Assembly (NCBI GenBank): GCA_035281585.1
Contig: DATEDP010000039.1
Location: 1-36,654, forward strand
Direction: 5' to 3'
Length of the DNA: 36,654 bases
Origin: a bacterium
GTDB lineage: Bacteria > UBA10199 > DSSB01
Both the position numbers and the translations under genes were made by a program. The first letter of the stretch is position 1. Each line of letters opens with the position of its first letter. Below the pieces are notes generated by a model. The model did no database searches. It saw only the letters and a program-made list of their open reading frames with translations, and was not told the DNA's origin. This document shows, piece after piece, positions 6,248-14,600 of this stretch.

Positions 6248-7684
6248 ATGAGTAATCCGATTAAGAATAATCAGACTCCTCCCACTTCGAACGATCCCTA
6301 CTCCAAGAGCTACGGCAACGATCCTTATGGCGGCGATTATGGCAGCGGCGGTTACGACCCCGGCATGGGCGACAACGGCGCGGTCCCGCCCGATAGCTAT
6401 TCCGGCTACGAGGACATGAATTACGGCGACTACGGCGACTTCAGCGACATGAACGGAGACTTTGAGGTCGAGGGCGGCGACGAGGGTTATGGCGACGACG
6501 CCGGCATGGGCGCCGGCGGCCCGATCACCGAAGCTTCGGTCCGCGCCATGTTGCGCGACCTTCAGGGCACCCTTTCGGAAGATGACTACCGCGCCTTCCA
6601 AGGCCGCATCAATGCCACCACCGGCATGAGCCCGGAGCGGGCGGCGGCCGAGCTCCAAGCGATCGCCGAAGAGCTCAACATGATCGCCAATCCCCAAGAG
6701 TCGGTGGACGGCATGGTGGGCGAGGATGGCGAGCCGGTAAACAATGAAGCGCACGCCAAGTCCGTCGAAGAGTTCAAGGATGAGCTCGAGGACTATCGCG
6801 ACGACGTCATGGACATGGAGAATCTGACCGAGGCCGAGAAGACCGAATACTGCGGCGCCATCGACCGGATGATCAATGACATCGAGCTCGCCGAGAAGGA
6901 TCCGGCCCGCTTGGCCGATATCGACGTCGAAGGGATGCGCGAGGAGCTCAACGAGCTCAAGACCGGCGTCGACGGCAGCAACCTGCACTCCCAGGGCGTC
7001 AAGGGCTTGGCCGAGCTGGCCGGCATGACTCCCGAAGAGCTCGCTGCCAAGGCCGAAGCCTCGGGCATCAGCTTGGACAACCTCTCGCTGCCGCCTCCGA
7101 TGGAGCTCTTCGACTTCCTCAAGGAGATTTCGCCGGAGCTTAAGACCAAGCTCGAGGCCGTGGAAACCGCGGCGAACGAACGAGCTAAGTTCTACGAGGA
7201 CAACAAATACGCTGCCGACTCCATAAACTCTTCCAACACCCGCAGCACTACCGACGGCGACAACAGCGACACAACGGCGTGGCAAAATCTCTATGATTTG
7301 AAATACCATCAAGACGATAAAAGCAAAGCCGTTATGGATGCAATGAAAGCGGTTACGGAAACCTTGACCCCGCTTTTGGAAGCACTTTACCCGGGGCAAG
7401 ATGTTAAACCGGTTGAAGTTTCCGGATATAGCGGCTGGGAATTGACCCACCAACAATACCTAGTAGCCGATCAAATTAGCATTGGCGGCACGGTCATTGA
7501 CCTATTCAGCGACCTTGACGGAAAAATCTCTCCCTCCACCACGCTTACCGAGAGCGAAATCAACATTGAAATACCGTCCATCAAGTATGACAACGAGGGC
7601 GACGGACAATGGAAACCGCCGGATCTGCAAACCTTCGGAGATCCACAAGTCGGAAAATCCAATTATGATTCCGACGCCGGATAA
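6248..7684 (+). CDS. Acidic low-complexity protein, 478 aa, unknown
   Basis: The ATG follows AGGAG with a 10-base spacer. Residues 1-90 are low complexity, rich in Tyr, Gly and Asp (NDPYGGDYGSGGYD). Residues about 90-330 are helical and strongly acidic. The last 130 residues look more like a mixed alpha/beta fold (for example LVADQISIGGTVIDLF). There is no signal peptide or membrane segment. I do not recognise a family. Base composition changes sharply inside the gene: 6961-7020 has 43 G+C of 60, 7261-7320 only 25 of 60. The C-terminal quarter therefore belongs to the low-GC block that continues into the next two genes, suggesting a recombinant or replaced C-terminus. It ends 18 bases from the convergent MurD-like gene. 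Confidence 0.7.
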   Translation: MSNPIKNNQTPPTSNDPYSKSYGNDPYGGDYGSGGYDPGMGDNGAVPPDSYSGYEDMNYGDYGDFSDMNGDFEVEGGDEGYGDDAGMGAGGPITEASVRAMLRDLQGTLSEDDYRAFQGRINATTGMSPERAAAELQAIAEELNMIANPQESVDGMVGEDGEPVNNEAHAKSVEEFKDELEDYRDDVMDMENLTEAEKTEYCGAIDRMINDIELAEKDPARLADIDVEGMREELNELKTGVDGSNLHSQGVKGLAELAGMTPEELAAKAEASGISLDNLSLPPPMELFDFLKEISPELKTKLEAVETAANERAKFYEDNKYAADSINSSNTRSTTDGDNSDTTAWQNLYDLKYHQDDKSKAVMDAMKAVTETLTPLLEALYPGQDVKPVEVSGYSGWELTHQQYLVADQISIGGTVIDLFSDLDGKISPSTTLTESEINIEIPSIKYDNEGDGQWKPPDLQTFGDPQVGKSNYDSDAG

Positions 7685-7702
7685 CGCGGCGAACCGCTAA
7701 AT

Positions 7703-9112
7703 TTAAATTCTGGTTGGAAAATACGCTCTTACCTTGCTGAGCTCGGCATTTTTTTCGACTGCTTGCCGAAAGACCAGGCTTCTTTTTTTGACGGTCATAT
7801 GAACCGCGGGCTCCGGACGAGCGGCTGGCGAGAAAAGAACAATGTCGCCCTTCTCTGCCAACCGATTCGCTATTTCAACGGCCGTTTCCAGATTTTCGGA
7901 CATGAGTATCTGAGTGGAGCCCTCCCAATGCTTCCGGAAATGTTCCCGGTTCATGCCAAAAACAACGAGGGCCTTTGCCTTCTTGGCGATAGTGTCCTTG
8001 AGCATCCAATATAGCTGGTGTTCCATATATTCCCCTCCGGCAATCAATATGACTTTGCCGTCCGGGAATGTTTGCAGACTTTTCAAAGTGGCGATCGCGT
8101 TGGAAGACCTGGCGTCGCTATAATAAGCCACCCCTCCGATCTTCGTTATCAGCTCTACGCGATCGGGCAAAGGAGCCACGGTTTCGATTGTTTTACGGAT
8201 GATCTCGTCGGGAATACCGCAAATTTTTGCCACCAGAACGGCAGCGGCCAAGTTTTCGATGTTATGCGGCCCGGGAAAAGAAAATCGCTCTAATCTATAC
8301 TTAGATTCATTACCCTTCCCGTCGCGGAACCGCAAAGAGTTACCTCGAGAACGGTAAAAAATACCTACCTCAAGCTCCTCATACACCGAGAATCGCAAAG
8401 CTTTCGCCTTGGACCCAACCTCTCGAATGATCTCCTGAATTTCATGAGATGCTTGATGCACCAGGAAGTCATCTTCACCCTGCCCGGAAAAGATTTTCGA
8501 TTTGGCCAACCCGTAGCTCCTCATCGAGTCATGCCTATCGGAATGCCCGGGATATAGATTCAAGAATACCGCGATATGAGGCCGAAACCTTTCGGTCTCG
8601 CGGAGCCGAGCGCTGCTCAATTCCAGCAGCACATAGTCATATGGAGTTTTCTCACACAAAGACTGGGCAAAGTCCACGTGGTCCCCGCCCGCCGTCAATA
8701 CCTTCTTGCCGCCGGCCTCAAGGAAGGCCTTCACCAGATGGATGGTGGTGGATTTGCCATTGGAACCGGTGATGGCGATGATGGGACGTGTATAAAAGTG
8801 TGAGGCCAGCTCCAAATCGGTAAGAAAGGTCTTTCCCGCAGCTCTTAAAGGATCGGTGACTTCATGATAGTGATAGCCGCCGGAAGTGAGAATGACATAG
8901 TCTTGGCTTTCAAGTGCCTGCCGCGTGGGACTTTCAACAAACAACTCATAGCTAACGGTTTTTAGCTCTGCCCGGATTCGCTTTAGATCGTTCTCGGTGG
9001 CGACGCCATAGGCCTGAACTTTGGCACCCTGCGCCGCTAAAAAACGAATTGCCGCAACCCCTGCATCCATCAAGCCCAGGACCGCGACCCTTTTTCCCTT
9101 TAAAACCAACAT
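7703..9112 (-). CDS. Divergent MurD-like Mur ligase, substrate unknown
   Basis: This is an ATP-dependent Mur ligase family protein of 469 residues, about the length of MurD (UDP-MurNAc-L-Ala:D-Glu ligase). Motifs in order: Rossmann-like N-terminus KGKRVAVLGL; P-loop ITGSNGKSTT; LELSSARL, containing the Mg-binding Glu; HSDRH; AKSKIF, with the lysine that is carbamylated in MurD; PHNIENLAAA; DRVELI; and SDARSSNAIAT. Compared with MurD as I remember it, the ATP and carbamate residues are kept. Residues around the D-Glu pocket differ: DSKAT has become DARSS, the GGDGKS lysine is absent (GGEYMEHQ), and the SPACAS motif has become SPAARPEP. It is therefore probably not the housekeeping MurD and may add a different amino acid or act on another UDP-linked or peptide substrate. 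It lies in the low-GC block, head-to-head with the kinase-NTase gene and only 23 bases from it. No Shine-Dalgarno sequence is visible. Confidence 0.85.
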   Translation of the reverse strand: MLVLKGKRVAVLGLMDAGVAAIRFLAAQGAKVQAYGVATENDLKRIRAELKTVSYELFVESPTRQALESQDYVILTSGGYHYHEVTDPLRAAGKTFLTDLELASHFYTRPIIAITGSNGKSTTIHLVKAFLEAGGKKVLTAGGDHVDFAQSLCEKTPYDYVLLELSSARLRETERFRPHIAVFLNLYPGHSDRHDSMRSYGLAKSKIFSGQGEDDFLVHQASHEIQEIIREVGSKAKALRFSVYEELEVGIFYRSRGNSLRFRDGKGNESKYRLERFSFPGPHNIENLAAAVLVAKICGIPDEIIRKTIETVAPLPDRVELITKIGGVAYYSDARSSNAIATLKSLQTFPDGKVILIAGGEYMEHQLYWMLKDTIAKKAKALVVFGMNREHFRKHWEGSTQILMSENLETAVEIANRLAEKGDIVLFSPAARPEPAVHMTVKKRSLVFRQAVEKNAELSKVRAYFPTRI

Positions 9113-9135
9113 CCAAAAAAAATACCCAAAAAACC

Positions 9136-10800
9136 ATGGAGTTACAATATAATTCCCCAGTGCTGTCCTATACTCTCATGGAACTGCTAGGCCGGGGTTC
9201 CTATTTCGAAATTTACACAGTTCAGAATGACGGAGGCGTCAGGGCCCTAAAAAGGCCGAAGCCTTCCTTAAAAGACGATCCCAACGTTCGGCGAATGCTT
9301 CAAACCGAAGCTAAGGTCCTGCAGGCGCTGGAGGGGAACCCTCGCTTTCCAAAAATCTTCCAAGTCGGAGAGGATTCAAGCGGACCTTTTATCTTAATGG
9401 AAAGACTCCGCGGAAACAACTTGCAACAGGTCATAGAGCAAAACAAGAAATGCAATACCCCATTCACGCCCCTGGAGGCTGCGAGCATTGCCCTTCAAAT
9501 CGCCGAGGGCCTCAGCTCCCTTCACGGCTTGTCTTTATCCGATGGCCCGGTGATCCACGCCGATCTCAAGCCGCACAACATTATGCTCGAACTCGAAGGT
9601 GACATAAAAATTATCGATTTAACACTTGAAGGCGGAACCTTTGCCTATATGCCCCCTGAAAGAATGGATTCAAGAAAAATTGAAATTTCCGGGGACTTGT
9701 TCGCTTTCGGACTAATCCTCTACGAACTGCTCACCAACGAGGTTCTGATTCCCGACAGCACAAAAATGGAAATGTATTTTAAAATGAGGGATCTGCGGCG
9801 CAGCATCCCTTCTTTCCCTAATTTCATCCCAGAACCGCTCAGTGACATTATTCGAAAGAGTTTGAATGCGGGCCGGGAGGGCGGTTACTCGTCAGCATCA
9901 AGCATCGCTCGAGATTTAAACAGCTATCTCATCGGACACTCGCCTACGGGAATCATTAACAAGCCAACCCTATCGATGCCTCCCTCGATCTCAAAGCCTA
10001 TAAAAAAAATCAGAGAATTTGGGAAAGTGATGCGGGCGAACGAGCAAGGGTATCTCACAAACGAATGCTCATGGAGACATATTCCCTCGGAATGGCGGCC
10101 TCTAATCGATGAGGTCCGAGGCGTCTATTTACGACATCTCGGAGCCAACTTACACAGTGTTTACATCAGGGGCTCCGTCGTAATGGGAACCGCTCATGCC
10201 GGGGAGTCCGATCTCGACAGCTTCGCGGTGGTTCATCGAGCGCCGGATCCATCGGATCTTCAATGGATGGAGGAATACGGGGAGCGTTTCCGGCTCAGTT
10301 TTCCGCTTTGTCGTTATGTCGAAATTCGTGTTTTACCGCTTCAAGAGCTGCTCAATTCTCTTGAATATCTATCGTGGCGCTTTACCTTGAAAATCCTCTC
10401 TCTTTGCATTCAAGGAGAAGATCTAAGCGCTCAATTACCAAATTTTCGGCCAAGTCGCGCGAACGGATTCTTCCTTTTTGGCAATATTTACGAAATCTTG
10501 GATACGGCTTCCCGGCGCTTGCGGAGCACTAGGGATGCAGATGAAATCGAAAAAATCTGCTCCTGGGTGATGAAGAAAATTCTTCGCACCGGATTCTCCC
10601 TGGTCATGGAAAAGGAGCAGGTTTTCACCCGGGACCTTTATCCCTCCTATGAGCTCTTTTCGAAGCACTACCCGGAGAAGAAGCCGGAAATGCGGCAGGC
10701 CTTGGAGTGGGCCGTCAATCCCACCGCGGACAAAGAGGCGCTAGGCCAATATCTCGGAGAATTCGGCGGCTGGTTGGGCAGAGAGTTCGGCAAAAAATAA
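9136..10800 (+). CDS. Protein kinase-nucleotidyltransferase fusion, 554 aa
   Basis: Residues 1-270 are a Hanks-type kinase: glycine loop GRGSYFEIY, Lys39 (ALK), Glu58, the catalytic loop HADLKPHN (141-148) with Asp143 and Asn148, Mg-binding Asp161 (DLT instead of DFG), PPE at 173-175 and GDLFAFG around Asp187. The activation segment is only about 15 residues and the HRD arginine is Ala, so activation by loop phosphorylation is unlikely. Residues about 300-554 are a pol-beta-type nucleotidyltransferase with GSVVMGTAHAGESDLDSFAVV (Asp359, Asp361) and a third acid in RYVEIRV (Glu396), followed by a helical tail. All catalytic residues are present in both domains. There is no transmembrane segment. 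The ATG at 9136 was preferred because an upstream in-frame ATG at 9049 would overlap the divergent gene. It is mostly low GC until about 10.6 kb. Substrates of both domains are unknown. Confidence 0.85.
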   Translation: MELQYNSPVLSYTLMELLGRGSYFEIYTVQNDGGVRALKRPKPSLKDDPNVRRMLQTEAKVLQALEGNPRFPKIFQVGEDSSGPFILMERLRGNNLQQVIEQNKKCNTPFTPLEAASIALQIAEGLSSLHGLSLSDGPVIHADLKPHNIMLELEGDIKIIDLTLEGGTFAYMPPERMDSRKIEISGDLFAFGLILYELLTNEVLIPDSTKMEMYFKMRDLRRSIPSFPNFIPEPLSDIIRKSLNAGREGGYSSASSIARDLNSYLIGHSPTGIINKPTLSMPPSISKPIKKIREFGKVMRANEQGYLTNECSWRHIPSEWRPLIDEVRGVYLRHLGANLHSVYIRGSVVMGTAHAGESDLDSFAVVHRAPDPSDLQWMEEYGERFRLSFPLCRYVEIRVLPLQELLNSLEYLSWRFTLKILSLCIQGEDLSAQLPNFRPSRANGFFLFGNIYEILDTASRRLRSTRDADEIEKICSWVMKKILRTGFSLVMEKEQVFTRDLYPSYELFSKHYPEKKPEMRQALEWAVNPTADKEALGQYLGEFGGWLGREFGKK

Positions 10801-10813
10801 CCCTGAATTTCTC

Positions 10814-11512
10814 TCAGTCACGCTTTAGCAGCTTCTTGTAGATCGAAGCATTGAGCCGCTTCTGGTTGACTTGCTCGATGATCTCTTTCTTTCGGGCATC
10901 CTCGTGTTCAACCGGAACCAGCTCAAAATCCTCGGCCAACACCGGCAAGGCCGATGCGATCACTGCGCCCTTGCGGAGACGAACCTCCTCCTTGAGCGGA
11001 TTCAGCACGATCGGTATATCCCGGTGCCAAAGGTCCGTGCGCACGAAGCCTTCCTCGATACGAAAGTCATCGTTGCGGTGCACCGCGGAGACAATGAACA
11101 AGCCCCAACCGGGCGGCGTCCACCAATAAATCCCCAACTTGAGGGTCACGCTGTGGCCCTGCTCGCGCTGCCAAGGGCTGGAGTAAGAAGGCGATTGGCT
11201 CAGATGCACCTTTCTCTCGAAAGCCTCCTCCGGGCTCTTGGGAATGAGTCCAGCGCCCGCGGGAAGCGGCAGCCACAGGTCGCTGAGCGGCATTTTCTTG
11301 CCTTCGCGCTCAGCCCAGGCATCCAGTCCCGTATTCGTCCGCCGGATCACATAATCTTCGTTCGATTTAAGCTGAATGCTGTAACGGGAAGCCTCCACCC
11401 AAGGCAGGCAATATGAAGGCGGCTTTCTCTCGCCATCCTGGCTGAGATTGAGAGTCTTGATTTCCGGGTCCAGGGCCGAGTCGCCGTTGAGGTTGAGAAA
11501 TTCAATCTTCAT
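10814..11512 (-). CDS. Conserved-looking protein, 232 aa, possibly DUF6065-like
   Basis: This is a soluble protein without a signal peptide or membrane segment. The pattern of an early CLPW, a mid-protein PPGWGLFIVSAVHR, then EEGFVRTDLW and a later RLRKGAVIASALPV followed by a charged helical tail resembles, from memory, the DUF6065 family of uncharacterised proteins. That assignment is weak. Such proteins look like small beta-rich cupin-type or 2-oxoglutarate-oxygenase-associated folds, but no metal-binding pattern is clear here. GGAGA lies almost against the ATG, which is closer than usual. It converges on the kinase-NTase gene (13-base gap) and is divergent from the giant kinase-activator gene, with 100 bases between starts. 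Confidence 0.7.
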   Translation of the reverse strand: MKIEFLNLNGDSALDPEIKTLNLSQDGERKPPSYCLPWVEASRYSIQLKSNEDYVIRRTNTGLDAWAEREGKKMPLSDLWLPLPAGAGLIPKSPEEAFERKVHLSQSPSYSSPWQREQGHSVTLKLGIYWWTPPGWGLFIVSAVHRNDDFRIEEGFVRTDLWHRDIPIVLNPLKEEVRLRKGAVIASALPVLAEDFELVPVEHEDARKKEIIEQVNQKRLNASIYKKLLKRD

Positions 11513-11577
11513 TCTCCATTATTGGCCGCTTTCAGCCCTCGGCGGCAAATGAAATATGGATTACAAAATGAGAACTA

Positions 11578-11606
11578 TTGACGTAATTCCCATCGAACAA
11601 TAACAT
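11578..11606 (+). promoter_or_regulatory. Sigma-70-type promoter, likely leaderless mRNA
   Basis: TTGACG (11578-11583) and TAACAT (11601-11606) are separated by exactly 17 bases. The -10 box ends only 6 bases before the ATG at 11613, which would put the transcription start at or beside the start codon. No Shine-Dalgarno sequence exists before that ATG, which fits leaderless translation of the giant kinase-activator gene. Confidence 0.6.
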
Positions 11607-11612
11607 CACAAA

Positions 11613-14600
11613 ATGCCACCTTTAACCGTCGACCGCGCTCTCGGGCAAGGGGGGATGGGCACGGTTTATTTGGCGCACGATTCCTCGGGAATCCCTTTCG
11701 CCGTCAAGGTTTTGAAGAACGGCTCGGAAGAGCTGCTGCGGATGTTCGAGTCCGAGGCCGGCATTCTCGCCAAGCTCCGCCATCCTCGGCTGGTCGCCAT
11801 CGAGGGTTTCTCGAGAAGCGGCGACGTGACCGGACTTCCGCCCTCACCCTGCTTTTGGATGGAATACGTCGAGGGCCGGCCGCTGCTCGAAGCCAGCGCC
11901 GATGCCGGCTCCGATCAAATTTTGCAATGGCTCGAGGAAGGCCTCGAGGCCCTCCACTATCTCCATCATCAAGGCCTGCTGCACGGGGATCTCAAGCCGG
12001 CCAACCTCTTGGTCGACCGCCAGGGCCACCTCAAGTTGGTGGACTTTGGCTTGGCCAGTCTGACGAGCCGACTCTCGGCCCCGCAAGGAGCCCGGCCCGG
12101 GGGCTCCCTGCCCTACCTGGCCCCCGAGGCCGTCGAAGGCCGACGCAGCCCGGCCTCCGATCTCTTTTCACTCGGCACCGTTTTCTACCAAGCCTTGAGC
12201 GGAACGCATCCGCGCCAAGGCGCCAAGAACCTGAGCCAACTCTTTGCCGCCGACTTCCCCTCGCTCTCGAAAAAAATTCCCGACCTTCCGCGCCGGCCGG
12301 CTCGGGTCATCGAAAGGATGATCGAAGCCGACGCCGAACGCCGCCTCCAATCGGCCGGCGACGCGCTGGCGGCCCTGGGTGGCGAAGAACGGCCGGGCGA
12401 CGAGGGCTCCGAGGAGTCTTTCCACTCCTTCGAAATGTTCGGCGCCGAAGAAGGCCGCGAGGCCTTTCGCCGGTTCCTCGCCGAGCGCTTGGAGAAAAAC
12501 ACCGGCGGCCTGGTTTTAGTTCACGGCATGAGCGGCGTCGGCAAAACACGCTGGATGCGCGAGGCCGCCATCGAGATGGGCTTGGCCGGGCTGAGCCCGA
12601 GCGGCTCCCGCCTCATTCACCATGCCGAAACCCTCAAGCCCGAGCAAATCGGCGAAATCTTCCGCTTGCTCCAGGAAGAGTCGTCCGCCCGGGTTCTGGT
12701 CCTCGAATATCACGAGGAGCGGCTGAGCCCCGAGCTCGCCGCTCTTTTCGCCTCCCTGACCGCCCGGCCCGACACGCTCGACATCCGCTTGAGCCATCTC
12801 GATTTCGCCGACACCGGACGCTTTTTGAAACAGGCCCTGAAAGCGGAAGTCCCCGGCAAGTTGGTCGAAGAGATTTTTTCCCGCACTCAAGGCAATCCGC
12901 GCCTGCTCACCGAAACCTGCCGCGATCTCCGGAGCAGCGGTCTCCTGGACCGCAAGCATCTCAATGCCGAAGCCCTGAGCCAAATTCAAATTCCCCAAGG
13001 CTTCGAGGAGATCTTTCAAGCCCGGCTTCGCAAAATCGACCCGCCCTTGCGCCGCTTGATCGAAACTCTGACCTTGTCGGCCGAAGGCGCGACCCCCGCC
13101 GAGTTGGCCGAGCTCGCGGCGAGCTCGGTCCGCGAGCTGCAACCGAGCTTGGAAACGCTGATGACCTTAGGCCTGATCAAGCTCAAGGACCGCGAGGGCC
13201 TGGAAGCCTACCAATTGGCCCATGCCGCCCTGGTCGATCCGATCCTGAGCGGCTTGAAGTCGGAGCGGCGGGAGCAAGGCCACCGCGATTGGATCGCCTT
13301 GCTGGAGCGGCGCCGGCCTCAGGCCTTCGCCGCCCTGGCCGCTCATGCCATGGAGCTGCCCAAGCATCCCCGAGCCGTCGAATGGGCCTTGAAAGCCAGC
13401 GAGGAGCTTTTCAAAGGCGAACGGTTTACCGAAGCCATCGCCTTGGCCGAGCGCGGCTTGCCCTTGGCTACGGAAAAAACCGCGCGCGACGCCCTGCTCC
13501 GGCTGCTCGCCAATGCCTATGGGCGCCAAGGGCATTTTTCCGATTCGATCCAATACATCGAGCGCTGGCATCGCGAAGGTCATGAAGACCCGCTGGGCAA
13601 CAACGAGGTCAAATTCTGGTTGGCCAGCGGACTTTCCCACAAGAACCTGGGAAACCTCGAGGAAGCCCGGCGCCGCTTCGAGAACTGCATCGCCGGCGGC
13701 GATTCGGCCCAAGAGCCTCAAAGAGACTTCCTGGCCCGAGCTCATTCGCTGCTCGGCCAGCTCGATATCGAAGCCGGTGACGACGACTCCGCCGAATCTC
13801 ACTTCGGCGAGGCTCTCCAGCTCTTGCCTCGGCCCGGCGTCCAGCGAGCCGAAGTCCTCAAGCACCAAGCCCAATTGCTGGCCAAGCGCGGCCGTTGGAG
13901 CGAGGCGCTGAACCTGCTCGACCTAGCCGGAAAAATGTATGAAGAGGCCGGCGACCACCAGGGTCGTTTTTCGGTGGCTTTGGAACGGGGCAACTTGGCC
14001 TTGGACCAAGGCCGGCTCGACGAAACCGAGGCCGCCTACCAGGAGGCCCAGGCCATCGCTTCGGCCAAACGCGACGAGAATTCCTTGGCTCGGGTCTACC
14101 AAAACCTGGGCGTTCTCCAGAGCCGCCGCGGCGACTACCCGTCGGCGCTGGACTATTTGGCGCGGGCCCAGGAGATCTTCGTCTTCTTCGGCAGCGGCTT
14201 CGAAAGGGCGATGAACTTCCTGCAGCTGGCCTTGGCCCACGGCGCGGTCGGAAATTTCGCCGAAGCCGAGAGCTTCTGGCGCTCGGCCCAGAGCCAGGGT
14301 GAGAGCTCGCCGGAATATGAACGGCGAAGAAAGCAGATTTCCGCTTGGTTATCGCGGTTGAAGCCCGAAAGCTGGATCGCGGAGGCAGTCGAAGCCAAAG
14401 CCGAAGTCCCCGACTGGGATCTCGAGGGACGGCTCTTCGGTTTGCTCGATGGCGAGGGAAACGGTGAAACCGATGAAATCCGCCGGCTCCTCCTCCAAAT
14501 TCAAGCAAGGCTGCCCGACCCGCTCAAGATCCGATTCGAGGAACGAGCCGATTATCGGCATTACGTCCTCCAAGAAAATTCAACCCCATCCTCAAAGGAG

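Noticed and set aside
6059-7456. A 465-codon frame antisense to the acidic protein gene
   Set aside because: It is a high-GC shadow: the plus strand has the ribosome-binding site and a protein-like sequence, the antisense is His/Val-rich noise.
11521-11560. A possible sigma-54 promoter (TTGGCCGCTTTCAGC) before the kinase-activator gene
   Set aside because: The -12 TTGC element is missing; the sigma-70-type promoter nearer the ATG fits better.
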